From positions 1,736,001 to 1,800,000 of the forward strand of contig NZ_RAQC01000001.1 in the NCBI RefSeq assembly GCF_003610405.1: a DNA stretch of 64,000 nt, given 5' to 3'. Origin of the DNA: Microbacterium sp. AG238. Lineage in GTDB: Bacteria; Actinomycetota; Actinomycetes; Actinomycetales; Microbacteriaceae. The position numbers and the translations under genes are program-made. The notes under the pieces are model-generated. The model had not been told where the DNA came from and ran no database searches. It worked only from the letters and a program-made list of their open reading frames with translations. Every line of letters starts with the position of its first letter. The first letter of the stretch is position 1. This document shows, in pieces, positions 33,524 to 44,200 of the stretch.

Positions 33524-35814
33524 GCGTCGCCTCCCCGAGTACGTCGGGTGCGGCCGCGCAGGAGCGAGCGCAGACTCAGACGTGCGCGCAGACGACGCCA
33601 GACCGACACCCGCCCGCTCATTCCGACGACGATCGCGTCGACCTCACGCCAGAAGGCGTCGACGTCCTCCGGCGTCGGCTCACCCGGACCGAAGACACGG
33701 GCATCGGCCGACGTGGCGAGTGAGGTCACGTCGGGCTGCTCCATCGTGGCAGCGACCACCTGAGCGCTCTCGGTACGCGTCGCACCCGAGGCGACGGGGG
33801 CGTTGAGGTCGACCGCGCGGTCGATCAGCTCGTCCCATCCCCCGCTGATGCGGTCGGCGGGTTTGTCGGCGTTGCGCCGTCTCGTGCGCCGCGCGGTCTT
33901 GACCGCACCCATGATCACGAACGGGGCGAAGATGATCGCGAGGACGCCGATGCCGATGCCGACCGGCGCGAGGATGGCGCCGATCCAATCGAAACCGGGG
34001 TCGTCTTCCTCCTCCTGATCGCGGTCGTTCGCGATCGCGGGCGGCAGCTCGGCCGGCTCTTGAGCGGGCGGCGGCGGCTGCAGCACCTGCGGCTTGGGAT
34101 TGGCCCGCGGGGTCGTCGTCTGCTCGTTCGGCTCGTTGTCCTCGTCGGGTGTCGGATCGAACGGAATCCACCCGTACCCCTCGAACGCCACTTCGACCCA
34201 CGCGTGGACGTTGTCGCCCGTCGCGGTGAACTCCCCCGCGGTGTCGCCCTCGTCGGGGTGCCATCCCATGACGACGCGCGCCGGGATGCCCAGCTGCGCC
34301 GACAGCAGCGCCATCGCGACGGCGTACTGCTCGTCGTCGCCGATGATCTCGTCGCCGCCGAAGAAGCTCGTGATGCGGGCCGCGCCGTGACCGGACGGCG
34401 AGTACGGGTCGTCCTCGAGACCGTGGCTGAAGTAGCCGTCCGTCGACAGCCAGTTCGCCAACGCCTGGACCTGCTTGATGGGGGTCTCGGCGTCGCCGAC
34501 GGCATCCGTGGCGATCTGCGACAGACCGTCGGGGATGCCCTCCTGCTTCGGCATCTTCACCGGCGCGAAGGGTACGTCGGCGAGCGCCTGGTCGCTGGGC
34601 AGCACGGGGAACACCGTGTCGACCGTGTACGTCGTCCCGGGGGCGAGTCCCGCGGTGACGGCAGCGGTCCCCGTGGCGTCGTTGTAGTGGGCGGTGCGGC
34701 GCAGTTCGTCGGCGCGTTCGCCCTCGAACTCGATCGACCGGACGGCCCCGGCGTCGGGAAGCCACACGCCCCGCAGCTCGTCGATCTCGAACTGCAGCTG
34801 ACCGGGAACGCCTTCGGCGTCGGGCGACATGTTGGACCGGAGGGGCGTGAACGAGCTCGACGAGCCGGCTCCCTCGTCCGACACGTTGAAGACGATGCCG
34901 TTGTACGCGTCCATCGTCGCCAGGCGGATGCGTCCACCGTCCGGAAGACCCTGCACGGTGAACAGCGGCGTCTCCGCGTCATCTCGCACGAGGCCCCGGA
35001 ATCCCTGCAAGGGGCTGGGGTACTGCTTCACGTCGAAAGGCGGGATCACGATGTCGCGCAGCACGTACCGCGTCGACGGGGGGCTCGCCACCGCGGCGGT
35101 CGCGACACCGGCGCCCACGGCCACGGCCACGACCGCCGTCCCCGAGATCAGCCGACGCAGGCGCGTGTGCCGGAGGGTCGCGGCATCCGAGGTCGCCGAC
35201 GGCTCGATGCGCACGGCGGCGTTGTCGGGGTCCCAGGCCTGTCGCAGCGCGAGCCACACCGACGCGACGACGGCGAAGACGACGCCCTGCAGGACGGGGA
35301 TCGCGGGCTCGGTCATCCCGAGCAGGATCTGCGTGACCAGGAACGCCGTCACGGGGATCAGGGCCCATGCGGCCTGACGCAGGCGCAGGGCGAGCGAGGC
35401 CGTGAGGACGGAGGCGACGAGGGTCAGCAGGAACGGCACGATCAGGTGGCCGTCGTAGGGCGCGACCGGGGCGACCGTCGTGAGCAGGCGCTTCCACGAC
35501 TGCACCGAGCCGAGAGCGAGCTGGGTCCAGGTCTCGAGCGTCGGGATGACGCCGAAAAGCGCGGTCTGGGGAAGCGCGAGCGCGCCGCCGAAGATGAAGT
35601 ACGCGGCCACGGTCAGGCCGGCTGCGGGCAGCACGCCCCAGCGGCGGCGGGCGCACAGCCAAGCGATGCCGACGCCGATGACGAGCGCGCCGAACCCCGC
35701 GATGAGGTAGGCGCCGCCATCGAACGTCGGTCCGAAGCCGACGATCGCGACGGCGAGCAGCAGCGCGATGGCGACAAGGTCGAGCACGAGCCGGCGGCGC
35801 CGCGGCGACATCAT
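33520..35814 (-). CDS. TgpA-like membrane protein with transglutaminase-like ectodomain lacking the catalytic Cys
   Basis: A 764-residue membrane protein. The N-terminal ~220 residues hold about six helices (DUF3488/TgpA type). An outer region (~235-610) contains a transglutaminase-like core, then a Pro-rich linker, a last helix (~640-662) and a ~100-residue cytoplasmic tail. In the core the usual 'GxCxxYA...GIPARVV' motif reads GDDEQYA...GIPARVV, so the nucleophile Cys position is Asp494 (codon 34333-34335). The His (NVHAWVEV) and Asp (PFDPTP) are kept. It is thus probably not a transpeptidating enzyme. The ATG at 35814 overlaps the DUF58 stop (ATGA). Confidence 0.88.
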   Translation of the reverse strand: MMSPRRRRLVLDLVAIALLLAVAIVGFGPTFDGGAYLIAGFGALVIGVGIAWLCARRRWGVLPAAGLTVAAYFIFGGALALPQTALFGVIPTLETWTQLALGSVQSWKRLLTTVAPVAPYDGHLIVPFLLTLVASVLTASLALRLRQAAWALIPVTAFLVTQILLGMTEPAIPVLQGVVFAVVASVWLALRQAWDPDNAAVRIEPSATSDAATLRHTRLRRLISGTAVVAVAVGAGVATAAVASPPSTRYVLRDIVIPPFDVKQYPSPLQGFRGLVRDDAETPLFTVQGLPDGGRIRLATMDAYNGIVFNVSDEGAGSSSSFTPLRSNMSPDAEGVPGQLQFEIDELRGVWLPDAGAVRSIEFEGERADELRRTAHYNDATGTAAVTAGLAPGTTYTVDTVFPVLPSDQALADVPFAPVKMPKQEGIPDGLSQIATDAVGDAETPIKQVQALANWLSTDGYFSHGLEDDPYSPSGHGAARITSFFGGDEIIGDDEQYAVAMALLSAQLGIPARVVMGWHPDEGDTAGEFTATGDNVHAWVEVAFEGYGWIPFDPTPDEDNEPNEQTTTPRANPKPQVLQPPPPAQEPAELPPAIANDRDQEEEDDPGFDWIGAILAPVGIGIGVLAIIFAPFVIMGAVKTARRTRRRNADKPADRISGGWDELIDRAVDLNAPVASGATRTESAQVVAATMEQPDVTSLATSADARVFGPGEPTPEDVDAFWREVDAIVVGMSGRVSVWRRLRARLSLRSLLRGRTRRTRGGDA

Positions 35815-37238
35815 GAGAGCACCTTCCGCATCGCGGGAGCGAGCTGGTCGAGCGCGCTGATGGAGATGACGTCGGCATCGCCGACACGGCGCAGCAGCGG
35901 CACCTCGGCCGAGCGGTCGGCGACCACGGCGAGCACACGCACCCCCAGGGGCAGTCGCGAACAGGCGAGCTTGAGCTCGGCCGAGTCGGCACCCGAACCG
36001 CAGAACAGCACGACGATCGCGATGCCGTGCGAGTTGATCGCGATCGTTCCCGCGAGGGCCACGACCCCTCCGTCGCGCTGGCGCGAGTGCTCGAGAACAG
36101 ACAGGTTGTCCAGCAGGCGACGCGGCCCCTGCGTGCGCAACGGGCCGCGCTGCGTGCGCGCCTCGAGCATCCGCGAGTCGCGCAGAGCGCGCAGACCGAT
36201 CGAACCGGCGGCCGAGATCGCCAGCTCGAACTCGTCGGGGTCGGCGTAGTCGCCGGCGTACGTCGAGAGCCCGAGCACGAAGTGCGATCGGCGGGTCTCC
36301 TCGTACTGACGCATCATGAGGTTGCCGACGCGGGCCGTGGACTTCCAGTGCACGTGACGCAGGTCGTCTCCGGGCTGGTACTCCCGCAACGCGTGGAACG
36401 ACACGTCGTCGCTGGCCAGCTGCGTCGAGGGCAGCCCCTCGAGGTCGCGCAGACGCCCGAGCGAGAGCCCCTCGAGGGGGACGGTCCGCGGGTGGACGTA
36501 GAGGTCGACGGCCTGACGGCGGTCGCTGCTGCGCTCGAAGAGTCCGAGCGGATCGCCGCGCAGCACGCTGACCGGTCCGACCGCCAGCACCCCGCGCGCG
36601 GTGGTGGGAATGGCGAACAGCTCCTCGTGGGCGGCCTGCGGCGCGAGTCGCGGCACATCGAACTCGCCGCGACCGGAACCGACCGGCAGCACGACCCGCG
36701 ACGGCAGGATCGGCCGCGACGTCCCGTTCACGAGGGTCAGCCCGCCGATCGCACGCTCGCCGACGACGACGTGGGTGCGCGTGAGGTCGAGGTCGACGTC
36801 GTAGGCCGTGCCGCCGAAGAGGAAGGGCACGCTCAAGACGACGATGGCGGTGAGGATGACGGCTGCGATGACCATCTCCTGCCATCCGAAGCTGAGCGCG
36901 ACGAACCAGAGCAGCAGGGTCGCGAACAGCAGCACCCAGCCGAGCGGACGGATCGTCCGGGTGACCAGTCGGATGCCGCGGCGTGCCACCGCCCACCACG
37001 ACTCGAGCCGCTCACGCCAGACGACGAGCCGCGACGGCGCCTCGGCATTGACCGGTGCGGCGTCGGCCGACAGTGTCGTCGCCCCGACCTGGACGGTCGC
37101 GTCGGCGTCGCGCGTCGTGTCGCCGACGGTGCGTGCGTCGGCGGTGCTCCCCGCCGCAGCGGCAGCGTCACCGCCGGCAGCACCGCGGCCCCGGCGCGGA
37201 CGACGCGTCGGGGTCGGGGCGGCAGGGGGTGTGGCCAT
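35811..37238 (-). CDS. DUF58-domain membrane protein
   Basis: A 475-residue protein. After a disordered Ala/Pro/Arg-rich N-terminus, two adjacent helices (~99-119, ~121-143) anchor it. A beta-rich region follows, then the DUF58 signature REYQPGDDLRHVHWK (~285-299) and a von-Willebrand-like C-terminal fold. DUF58 proteins regularly pair with MoxR ATPases and transglutaminase-like membrane proteins, as here. Role is thought to be assembly or activation of envelope complexes, but this is not settled. The ATG overlaps the MoxR stop by one base. Confidence 0.9.
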   Translation of the reverse strand: MATPPAAPTPTRRPRRGRGAAGGDAAAAAGSTADARTVGDTTRDADATVQVGATTLSADAAPVNAEAPSRLVVWRERLESWWAVARRGIRLVTRTIRPLGWVLLFATLLLWFVALSFGWQEMVIAAVILTAIVVLSVPFLFGGTAYDVDLDLTRTHVVVGERAIGGLTLVNGTSRPILPSRVVLPVGSGRGEFDVPRLAPQAAHEELFAIPTTARGVLAVGPVSVLRGDPLGLFERSSDRRQAVDLYVHPRTVPLEGLSLGRLRDLEGLPSTQLASDDVSFHALREYQPGDDLRHVHWKSTARVGNLMMRQYEETRRSHFVLGLSTYAGDYADPDEFELAISAAGSIGLRALRDSRMLEARTQRGPLRTQGPRRLLDNLSVLEHSRQRDGGVVALAGTIAINSHGIAIVVLFCGSGADSAELKLACSRLPLGVRVLAVVADRSAEVPLLRRVGDADVISISALDQLAPAMRKVLS

Positions 37239-38209
37239 CAAGCGTCCGCCCGCGCGAGCGGCGCCTCGACGTCGGCGAGGGCGTTGTTCATGACCGTCTC
37301 GGGGGTCGTGCCGGTGAACTCGGCCTCGGGGTCGAGCACGAGGCGGTGAGCCCACACCGGAAGGGCGAGCAGCTTGATGTCGTCGGGCACGACGTAGTGG
37401 CGTCCCTGCGCCGCGGCGTAGACCTTCGCGATGCGGATCATCGCGATCGCCCCGCGCACCGAGACGCCCAGACGCGTCGCCGATGCTTCACGCGTGGCCT
37501 CGACGATCTGCGCGGCGTATCGGGCGACGACCGGATCGATGTGGACGGTCGCGGCCAGGTCGGCCATCTCACCGACGGCACGCGTGGTGATCACGGGCTT
37601 GAGGCTCGCAGATGGGTTGCGGTCGACGGCGCCGACGAGGATGCGCTCCGAGACGGCGAGGGTCGGATAGCCGATCGAGGTCTTGATCATGAAGCGGTCG
37701 AGCTGGGCCTCGGGCAGCTTGTACGTACCGGCCTGCTCGATCGGGTTCTGGGTCGCGATGACGAGGAACGGGCGGCCCACCTCGTGCGCGACGCCGTCGA
37801 CCGTGACACGCGACTCCTCCATGACCTCCAGCAGCGCCGACTGCGTCTTGGGCGACGCGCGGTTGATCTCGTCGGCGAGCACGATCGAGGCGAACACAGG
37901 CCCCCGGTGGAACTCGAAGCGCTTGTTCGCCTGGTCGTAGATCGTGACGCCGGTGACGTCGGAGGGCAGCAGGTCGGGCGTAAACTGGATGCGGGTCGAC
38001 GTGCCCTGCACGCTCGCCGCGATCGCCTTCGCGAGGCTCGTCTTGCCCGTGCCCGGCGCATCCTCCAGCAGCACGTGCCCCTCGGCGATCATCGCCGACA
38101 GGACGAGGGCCACGACCTCGCGCTTGCCGAGCAGGGCGGCGTCGACGTTGTCGATCAGGCGCGTGAAGGTGTCGCGGAACCACGCTGCCTGCTCGGGTGT
38201 CATGCTCAT
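37238..38209 (-). CDS. MoxR-family AAA+ ATPase
   Basis: A 323-residue cytoplasmic AAA+ chaperone-type ATPase. Walker A is APGTGKTS (~51-58), Walker B is VLADEINR (~109-116), and sensor and arginine-finger regions follow (IATQNPIE, LDRFM). MoxR ATPases work with vWA/DUF58 partners to mature target complexes. First gene of the seven-gene overlapping operon, 52 bases after the giant Ig/Fn3 gene. GAGGA lies upstream of ATG 38209; a second ATG two codons in is possible. Confidence 0.95.
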   Translation of the reverse strand: MSMTPEQAAWFRDTFTRLIDNVDAALLGKREVVALVLSAMIAEGHVLLEDAPGTGKTSLAKAIAASVQGTSTRIQFTPDLLPSDVTGVTIYDQANKRFEFHRGPVFASIVLADEINRASPKTQSALLEVMEESRVTVDGVAHEVGRPFLVIATQNPIEQAGTYKLPEAQLDRFMIKTSIGYPTLAVSERILVGAVDRNPSASLKPVITTRAVGEMADLAATVHIDPVVARYAAQIVEATREASATRLGVSVRGAIAMIRIAKVYAAAQGRHYVVPDDIKLLALPVWAHRLVLDPEAEFTGTTPETVMNNALADVEAPLARADA

Positions 38210-38261
38210 TCGTTCGTTCTCGTTCCTCGTGGTGAATGGATGCCGGGGGCGGATGCGGGGG

Positions 38262-41200
38262 CTACCAGCGCGTCGTACCGGTTCGGCCCCAGCCGATGAT
38301 CTCGGCGGAGATGTCTCGCCCGTCGGCGCCGATCCAGCAGTCGAGCTGGATCGAGCCGTTGGCCGGGACGTCGTACGACGACGGGTAGGTGTTGAACTTC
38401 CGGTTGCCGTCGTAGCAGTCGATGCGGTAGTTGCCCGCGGGGAAGTCCTGCGTGTTCACCTTCAGGTGGAAGCAGCCGTTGACGCAGCCGCCGACCGGAG
38501 AACCCTTCTCGACCGACGCGCGGGGCTGCGGCGGCGGGGGCGGGTTCGGCGTCGTCACGCTCGCCGAGGCTTCACGCGCCTCGCTGCCAGCGGCGCTCAC
38601 GCGCACCCGAATCGACTGCGTGCTGCTGTAGCCCACATCGCCGCGCGGGCTGGATCCGCTCGCGTCGACGCGCTGCCATCCGCCGCCGTTGATGCTGATC
38701 TCGGTGGTGATGTCGCGACCGTTCCGGGACGGCGACGACCACGACAGCGTGACGCGGTTTCCGTCGCGCGTGGCGCTGGCGGACGGGTTGCCGATCTGAC
38801 CGTAGGGTGCGACCTGGTTGGAGGCCGCCGAGGGCTCGCCCTCGTACCGCGATCCGTCGGCTGTGGCGACGGCGCGAACGCGCACGGTGTAGGTGCCGTT
38901 GTTGTTGACCTGACCGTTGCCGATCGTGCCCGATCCGCCGTTGCCGCCGCCGATCCAGTCGTTGCGCCAGCCGCCGTTGTTGACGGAGTACTGGTAGCTG
39001 ACCTCACCCGGGTTCGCACCGTTGAGCGGCCCGGCCGTCCACGACACGGTGACGCGGTTGTCGCCTTCGCTCGCGCTGATTCCGGTCGGGGCGCCGGGAG
39101 GCGTGAAGGCGCGTCGAGGTGCGGATGCCGCACTCCACTCGCCCCAGCCCGCCTTGTTCTGGGCACGGACGACGAACGTGTAGTCGGTCGTCGAGGTGTC
39201 GACGGTGACGGCCTGGCTCGTCTGGCCGGCGGGCACGCTGATGGTGTCGACGGTCGCGCCGCCGCGGCGGACCTGCAGCTGGTACCCCGCGATCGCATCG
39301 CCGTTGTTCGCCGGCTGGTTCCAGCTCACCTGCATCTGCGAGCGGTTGCCCACCGGGTTGAGGCGCTGCGTCGACGGTGCGCCGGGAGCGTCCGGCTTGC
39401 CGGCGGGCACCATCGCCTGAGACCAGACGCTCCAGCTCGACGGCTCGGGAGCGCGGTTGTGGGCACGCACGCGCACCTGGTACTGCACACCGTTCTGCAG
39501 GCCGTCCCACGTGATGGGGCTGCCGGTCACGCCGGTCTTCTCGGCCACACCGGAGGGCGGTGCCGGCGAGATCTGCAGGCTGTAGCTCTCGACGGGCGAG
39601 CCCTCCGTGCGCGGAGCCGTCCAGGTGACGTCGACGCTGCGGTCGCCGAACGCGAGCGTCGGCGGGTTGGGGGTGTCGGGCCGCTGGTCGGGACGCGCGG
39701 TCTCGGACGGCAGCGACGGGTCGGACTCGCCGACGCGGTTGGTCGCGGTGACCACGAAGTTGTACTCGACGTTGTTCGTCAGCCCGTCGAGCGTGCAGGT
39801 CGTCGAGCGGCACTCGCGGCTGTAAGAACCCGACGTCGAGCGCACCGTGTAGCCGGTGATCGACGCGCCGTTGTCGACGGGCGGCGACCACGACATCACG
39901 ACGGTGCGGCTCTCGACGCTGGTGACCGTCGGCTTGCCGGGCGCGTCGGGACGCCCCTGCACCGTGATGCGGATCTGACCCTCGACCTCGCGATCGGGGT
40001 CGCCCGTCGCATCCTGGATCCGGTAGCGGACGACGAGCGTTCCCACGAAGTCCGCACGGCTGGTGACCTCCACGCGATCGCCGGCGACGGTGGCGGAGGC
40101 GCCCGATGTCTCGGTGAACGCTCCGACGACCTTCAGCGGCGTCTCCGGGAACGGATTCACATCGTTGTCGAGCACGGAGACCGGAATCGTCGCACCCTGG
40201 TCGGCCTGCTCGATGACGTCGGCGTTCGCCGTCGCGAGGGGCCGCGTCGAAGCGGTGACCGTGACCGTGATCGTCGCCGTCACCGGGTCGGACTCGCCGT
40301 CGGTGACGCTCACCTGGACCGGCAGCGACGTCCCCTTGGCGACGTCGGTGCTCGCCTGCACCGACAGCACCGAGCCGTCGACGCGCGCCGTGAGCCCGTC
40401 GGGCGCTCCGCCGACGATGGCGAACCGGAGGTTTCCGGCGTCGTCCGGGTCGGGGTCGGTCGCGAGGGCGGCGAGGTCGAGGGTTCGCGCGTCCTCGCCC
40501 TGCGCGACATCCATCTGCGCACCGATCATGCTCGGCGGCCGGTTGTCGGGTGGCGTGACGGTGATGGGGATCATCAGGGTCGCCTTGCGGCCCTCGGGGT
40601 CGTCGGGACCGGAGCCGTCGGTGACCTCGAAGGTGAGTGCGTCCTGACCGAAGTAGTCGGCGGCGGAGGTGTAGACGAGCGTCCGCTCGTCCTTGACGAG
40701 GGATGCTCCGTCGGAGTGCGCCGCAGTGACCTTCTCGGCCTCGGTGACGACGACGTCGCGTCCGCCCGAGGCACGCACATACTCCGACAGCGGCAGTTCG
40801 ACGGTCTCGCCGCTCTGCACGACCAGCGCCTCGGTCGAGATCAGGCTCGGCGGCAGCTCGGCGAGAGAGGGCACGTGGATGAAGGCGGCCGCGGTGAGCT
40901 CGTCCTCGTCGGTGATGAAGTAGGTGATGAGCTGTCGCTCGTCGGTCAGCTGCACCGAGACCGTGCCGTTGGGCCGCACGGTCGCGTTCTCGCCGCCGGC
41001 ACCGAGCGTGACGCGCAGCGCGCTGCGCGTGCCGTCGGGATCGTCGTCGTTGTCGAGCACCGCGACCTCGGCCACGCCGTTCTCGTCGACGTCTTCGGCG
41101 CGCACGCGATCGTCACGGGCGATGGGGCGCTGCAGCGGCACGTCGGGGTCGACGGTGATCTGCACAGGAGCCGTGGCCTTCAGCCCGCGCGCGTCCTCGA

Positions 41201-44200
41201 TCGTGTACTGGATGCTGGTGTTCATCGGCACGTCGGGGGCGGTGATGATGACCTGCTCGCCCGATACCTCGGCCGCGAGCCCGTCGACGTCCGGCACCTC
41301 GAGTGCGTCGGCGGCGAAGCCGAACAGATCGCCGTCGGGGTCGGAGTCGTTCAGGAGCACCGAGACCGCCACCTGGCGTCCCGGCCGCATGATGACCGCG
41401 TCCTTCACCGCGTATGGCGCCTGGTTGGTCGTCTCCGGCGGCGCGACGCCGACCTGGATACGCGCGGTGCCCTCCTTGCCGAGGCGGTCGCGCACCCGGT
41501 AGGTGAACGAGTCCGAGCCGACGCTGGTGTCGAAGGCCTCGTAGACGAAGGTGTTCGACCCGGTCTCGACGATACGGCCCTTGCTCGGCGAGCTCGCGAT
41601 GCCGATCAGCTCGACGGAGTCGCCGTCCTCGTCGATGCCGTCGAGGGGCACGGGGATCGTCACCTTCGAACCGCTCAGGGTGCGCGCGGTGAGGTCGCGC
41701 GGGCGCGGCGCCGCGTTGGCGTCGTCCTGCCGGGGCAGGATCTGGATCGTCACATAGGCGCCGGCGCGCTGACCCGAGCTGTCGACCGCCTCGTAGGTGG
41801 CGTTGACGGTCTTGGGCTCGTCGCCGGCGCGGAACCGGAGCTTGTCCTCCGAGACGAACACCTGGCCGTCGACCTCGTCGATGAGCGGCGGCACGAGCTC
41901 GGGTGAGACGTGCAGCGTGTCGCCGTTGGGGTGCGTGTCGTTCGCGAGCACGTCGATCGTCACGACGTCGCCCACGCGCACGACCGCCGTGTCGTTGTTC
42001 GCGACCGGGGGCCGCAGCTTGTCGGGCGCGGGGATCGGGATCACGACGATCTCGCCGGTGGCCGATTGATCGCCGTTGGAGATGGTGTACGACACCCGGG
42101 TCTGTTCGCTGAGCGAGCCCTGGTCGGTGATGCGGACGGTCTCGTGGCCGAGCACGGCCGCGGTGACGCCGCCGTCCGGGTCGGCCGTCACCGACTGGAC
42201 GACGAGGATGCCGCCGGCGGGGTCGGTGTCGTTGCCCAGGACGTTCACCAGCACATCGCCGCCGGCCGGCAGCAACGCGACATCGCGCACCGCGACGGGC
42301 GGGAGGTTGGTGTCGGCGGCCGGCAGGACGTCGACACGAACGAGGCCGGGCACGCTGTTCGGGCCCGCCGACACGAGGTAGTCGACGTAGTAGGTGTTCA
42401 CGACGTCGGAGGTGAACGTGAAGGTCTGCTCGGCGAAGTCGGGCTGGATCGTCGCGCCCTCCACCTCGTCGACGCGCGTCAGACGCAACGGCTCGCGCCC
42501 CGCGCTCGTGTCGTTGGTGAGAGGAGAGACGGTGACGGACTGCCCCACCCGGGTCACGACGTGGTCGGCGTTGGTCACGGGCACCGTCGTGCCGGGAGGG
42601 CGGACGTCGATGCGGAGGACACCGGCGCCGTCGTCGGTTCCGTCCGACACGATGATGGGGACGTCCTTGCGGCCCTGCACGGCGCCGATCGCGCGATACG
42701 TGATCTGGCCGTCGGAGGTGAAGTCGGCCTCGTCGCCGCCGTCGGGCTGGACCGACTTCAGGAAGATGTCGTCGCCGTCCGGGTCGATCCACTCGCTGAG
42801 GACGTTGTACGACGTCGTGCCGCCGGCCTCGACGGTCACCGGGGTGACGCGCTGCTGGACCGGCGGGGAGTTCTCGTCGTCGCCTCGCACCGACAGCCGG
42901 ACGGTGGCCGACGCTTCGCCGCCCCGGCCGTCGTCGGCCTTGTAGGTGAACGACGTCGACCCCGACGCGTCGTCGGGCACCGCGATCTGGAGGGCGCCGC
43001 CGTTCTGGATCGGCGAGATCTGGCCGAACGCAGGATCGCTCGTCGCTTCGGCGACGAGCACGTCACCGTCGGCGTCGGTGTCGTTGAAGAGGACGGGGAG
43101 CACGGTCGTGCGACCCGGACGAACACCGAACGAGTCGTCCACGGCGATCGGCGGCGTGTTCTCCTCCGTGCGCTCGGGCAGGGCGGTCTCGACCGTCTCT
43201 TCGGTCGTCTCCTGCTCCTCGTCACCCGTGCCCTCGGGCGGGGTGATGTCGGTCCAGTTGTCGACGCGCTGCATGTTCTCGCTCGCGAGCCACGCCGCAC
43301 CGCCGAACACGTCGTTGAGCACGACGACGTCGCGGTTCACGCGGAACTCGAGCTTGGCCGCCGGATCGATGCCCTCGATCTTCTGCACGATGTCGTCGGC
43401 GTCGTCGGCGCAGTCGCGGACGAAGACACCCGAACCCGACCACGCCCCATAGGCGCAGCCGCCCACGTAAACGGGCTCGGCAGGTGTGCCCTCGGCGCCG
43501 GCCTCGATCGTGGTCGTCTGACCCCCCGGCTGCACCCGCAGCAAGGCGCTGCCGGTACTCACCGTGAGCGTCTCGGCCGAGTTCGACGGGCGCTGCAGGA
43601 GCGCGTCGGCGGGAAGGTTCGTCTGCGAGCCGTCTCCTCCGTACAGAAGATTGGTGTCACGGTCGAGCACGAACGGCGTCTGCCCGAGCGATGTGATCGC
43701 GAGCTCGTGGTCCTCGGCAATGCCCTCGAGGCGTCGTTCCGCCGTCTGGGCGACGGTGCCGTCACCGATCGGTGCGTAGGCGTAGAGCGACGCACCCGCC
43801 GCGGACGCGGCGTAGATCGTGCCGTCGGTGCCGACCGTCGCGGTCGCGTTCTCGCCGAGTTCGGCGATCGGCTCGTTGCCCTCGAAGCTGAAGCCGTTCA
43901 CGCCGGCGAATTGGACGGTGCGCAGGTCGCCGGCAGCGTCGAGCACGGAGACGGTGTCGGAACCGAGGGCGATCTGCGCGCCGGGCTGCACCTCGGCCGT
44001 GCCCGACAGCACCACCTTCGCCGGATCGACCGCCGACATCGCCGAGCCGTCGGAGTCGACCACGACCACGCGAGGACCCGACTGGAGGACGTCGTACTCA
44101 GCGGACGTCGTACGCAGGCTTCCGTCGAGCACACGCGACTCGTTGTTGTAGTGCCCCACGAGCAGGCTCGACTGCTTCGTCACCCAGACGCCGCCGTCGT

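Noticed and set aside
35815..36999. Upstream extension of the transglutaminase-like reading frame
   Set aside because: It runs antiparallel-free but in another frame of the DUF58 gene, is Arg/Ala-rich nonsense, and the ATGA overlap at 35814 gives a natural start.
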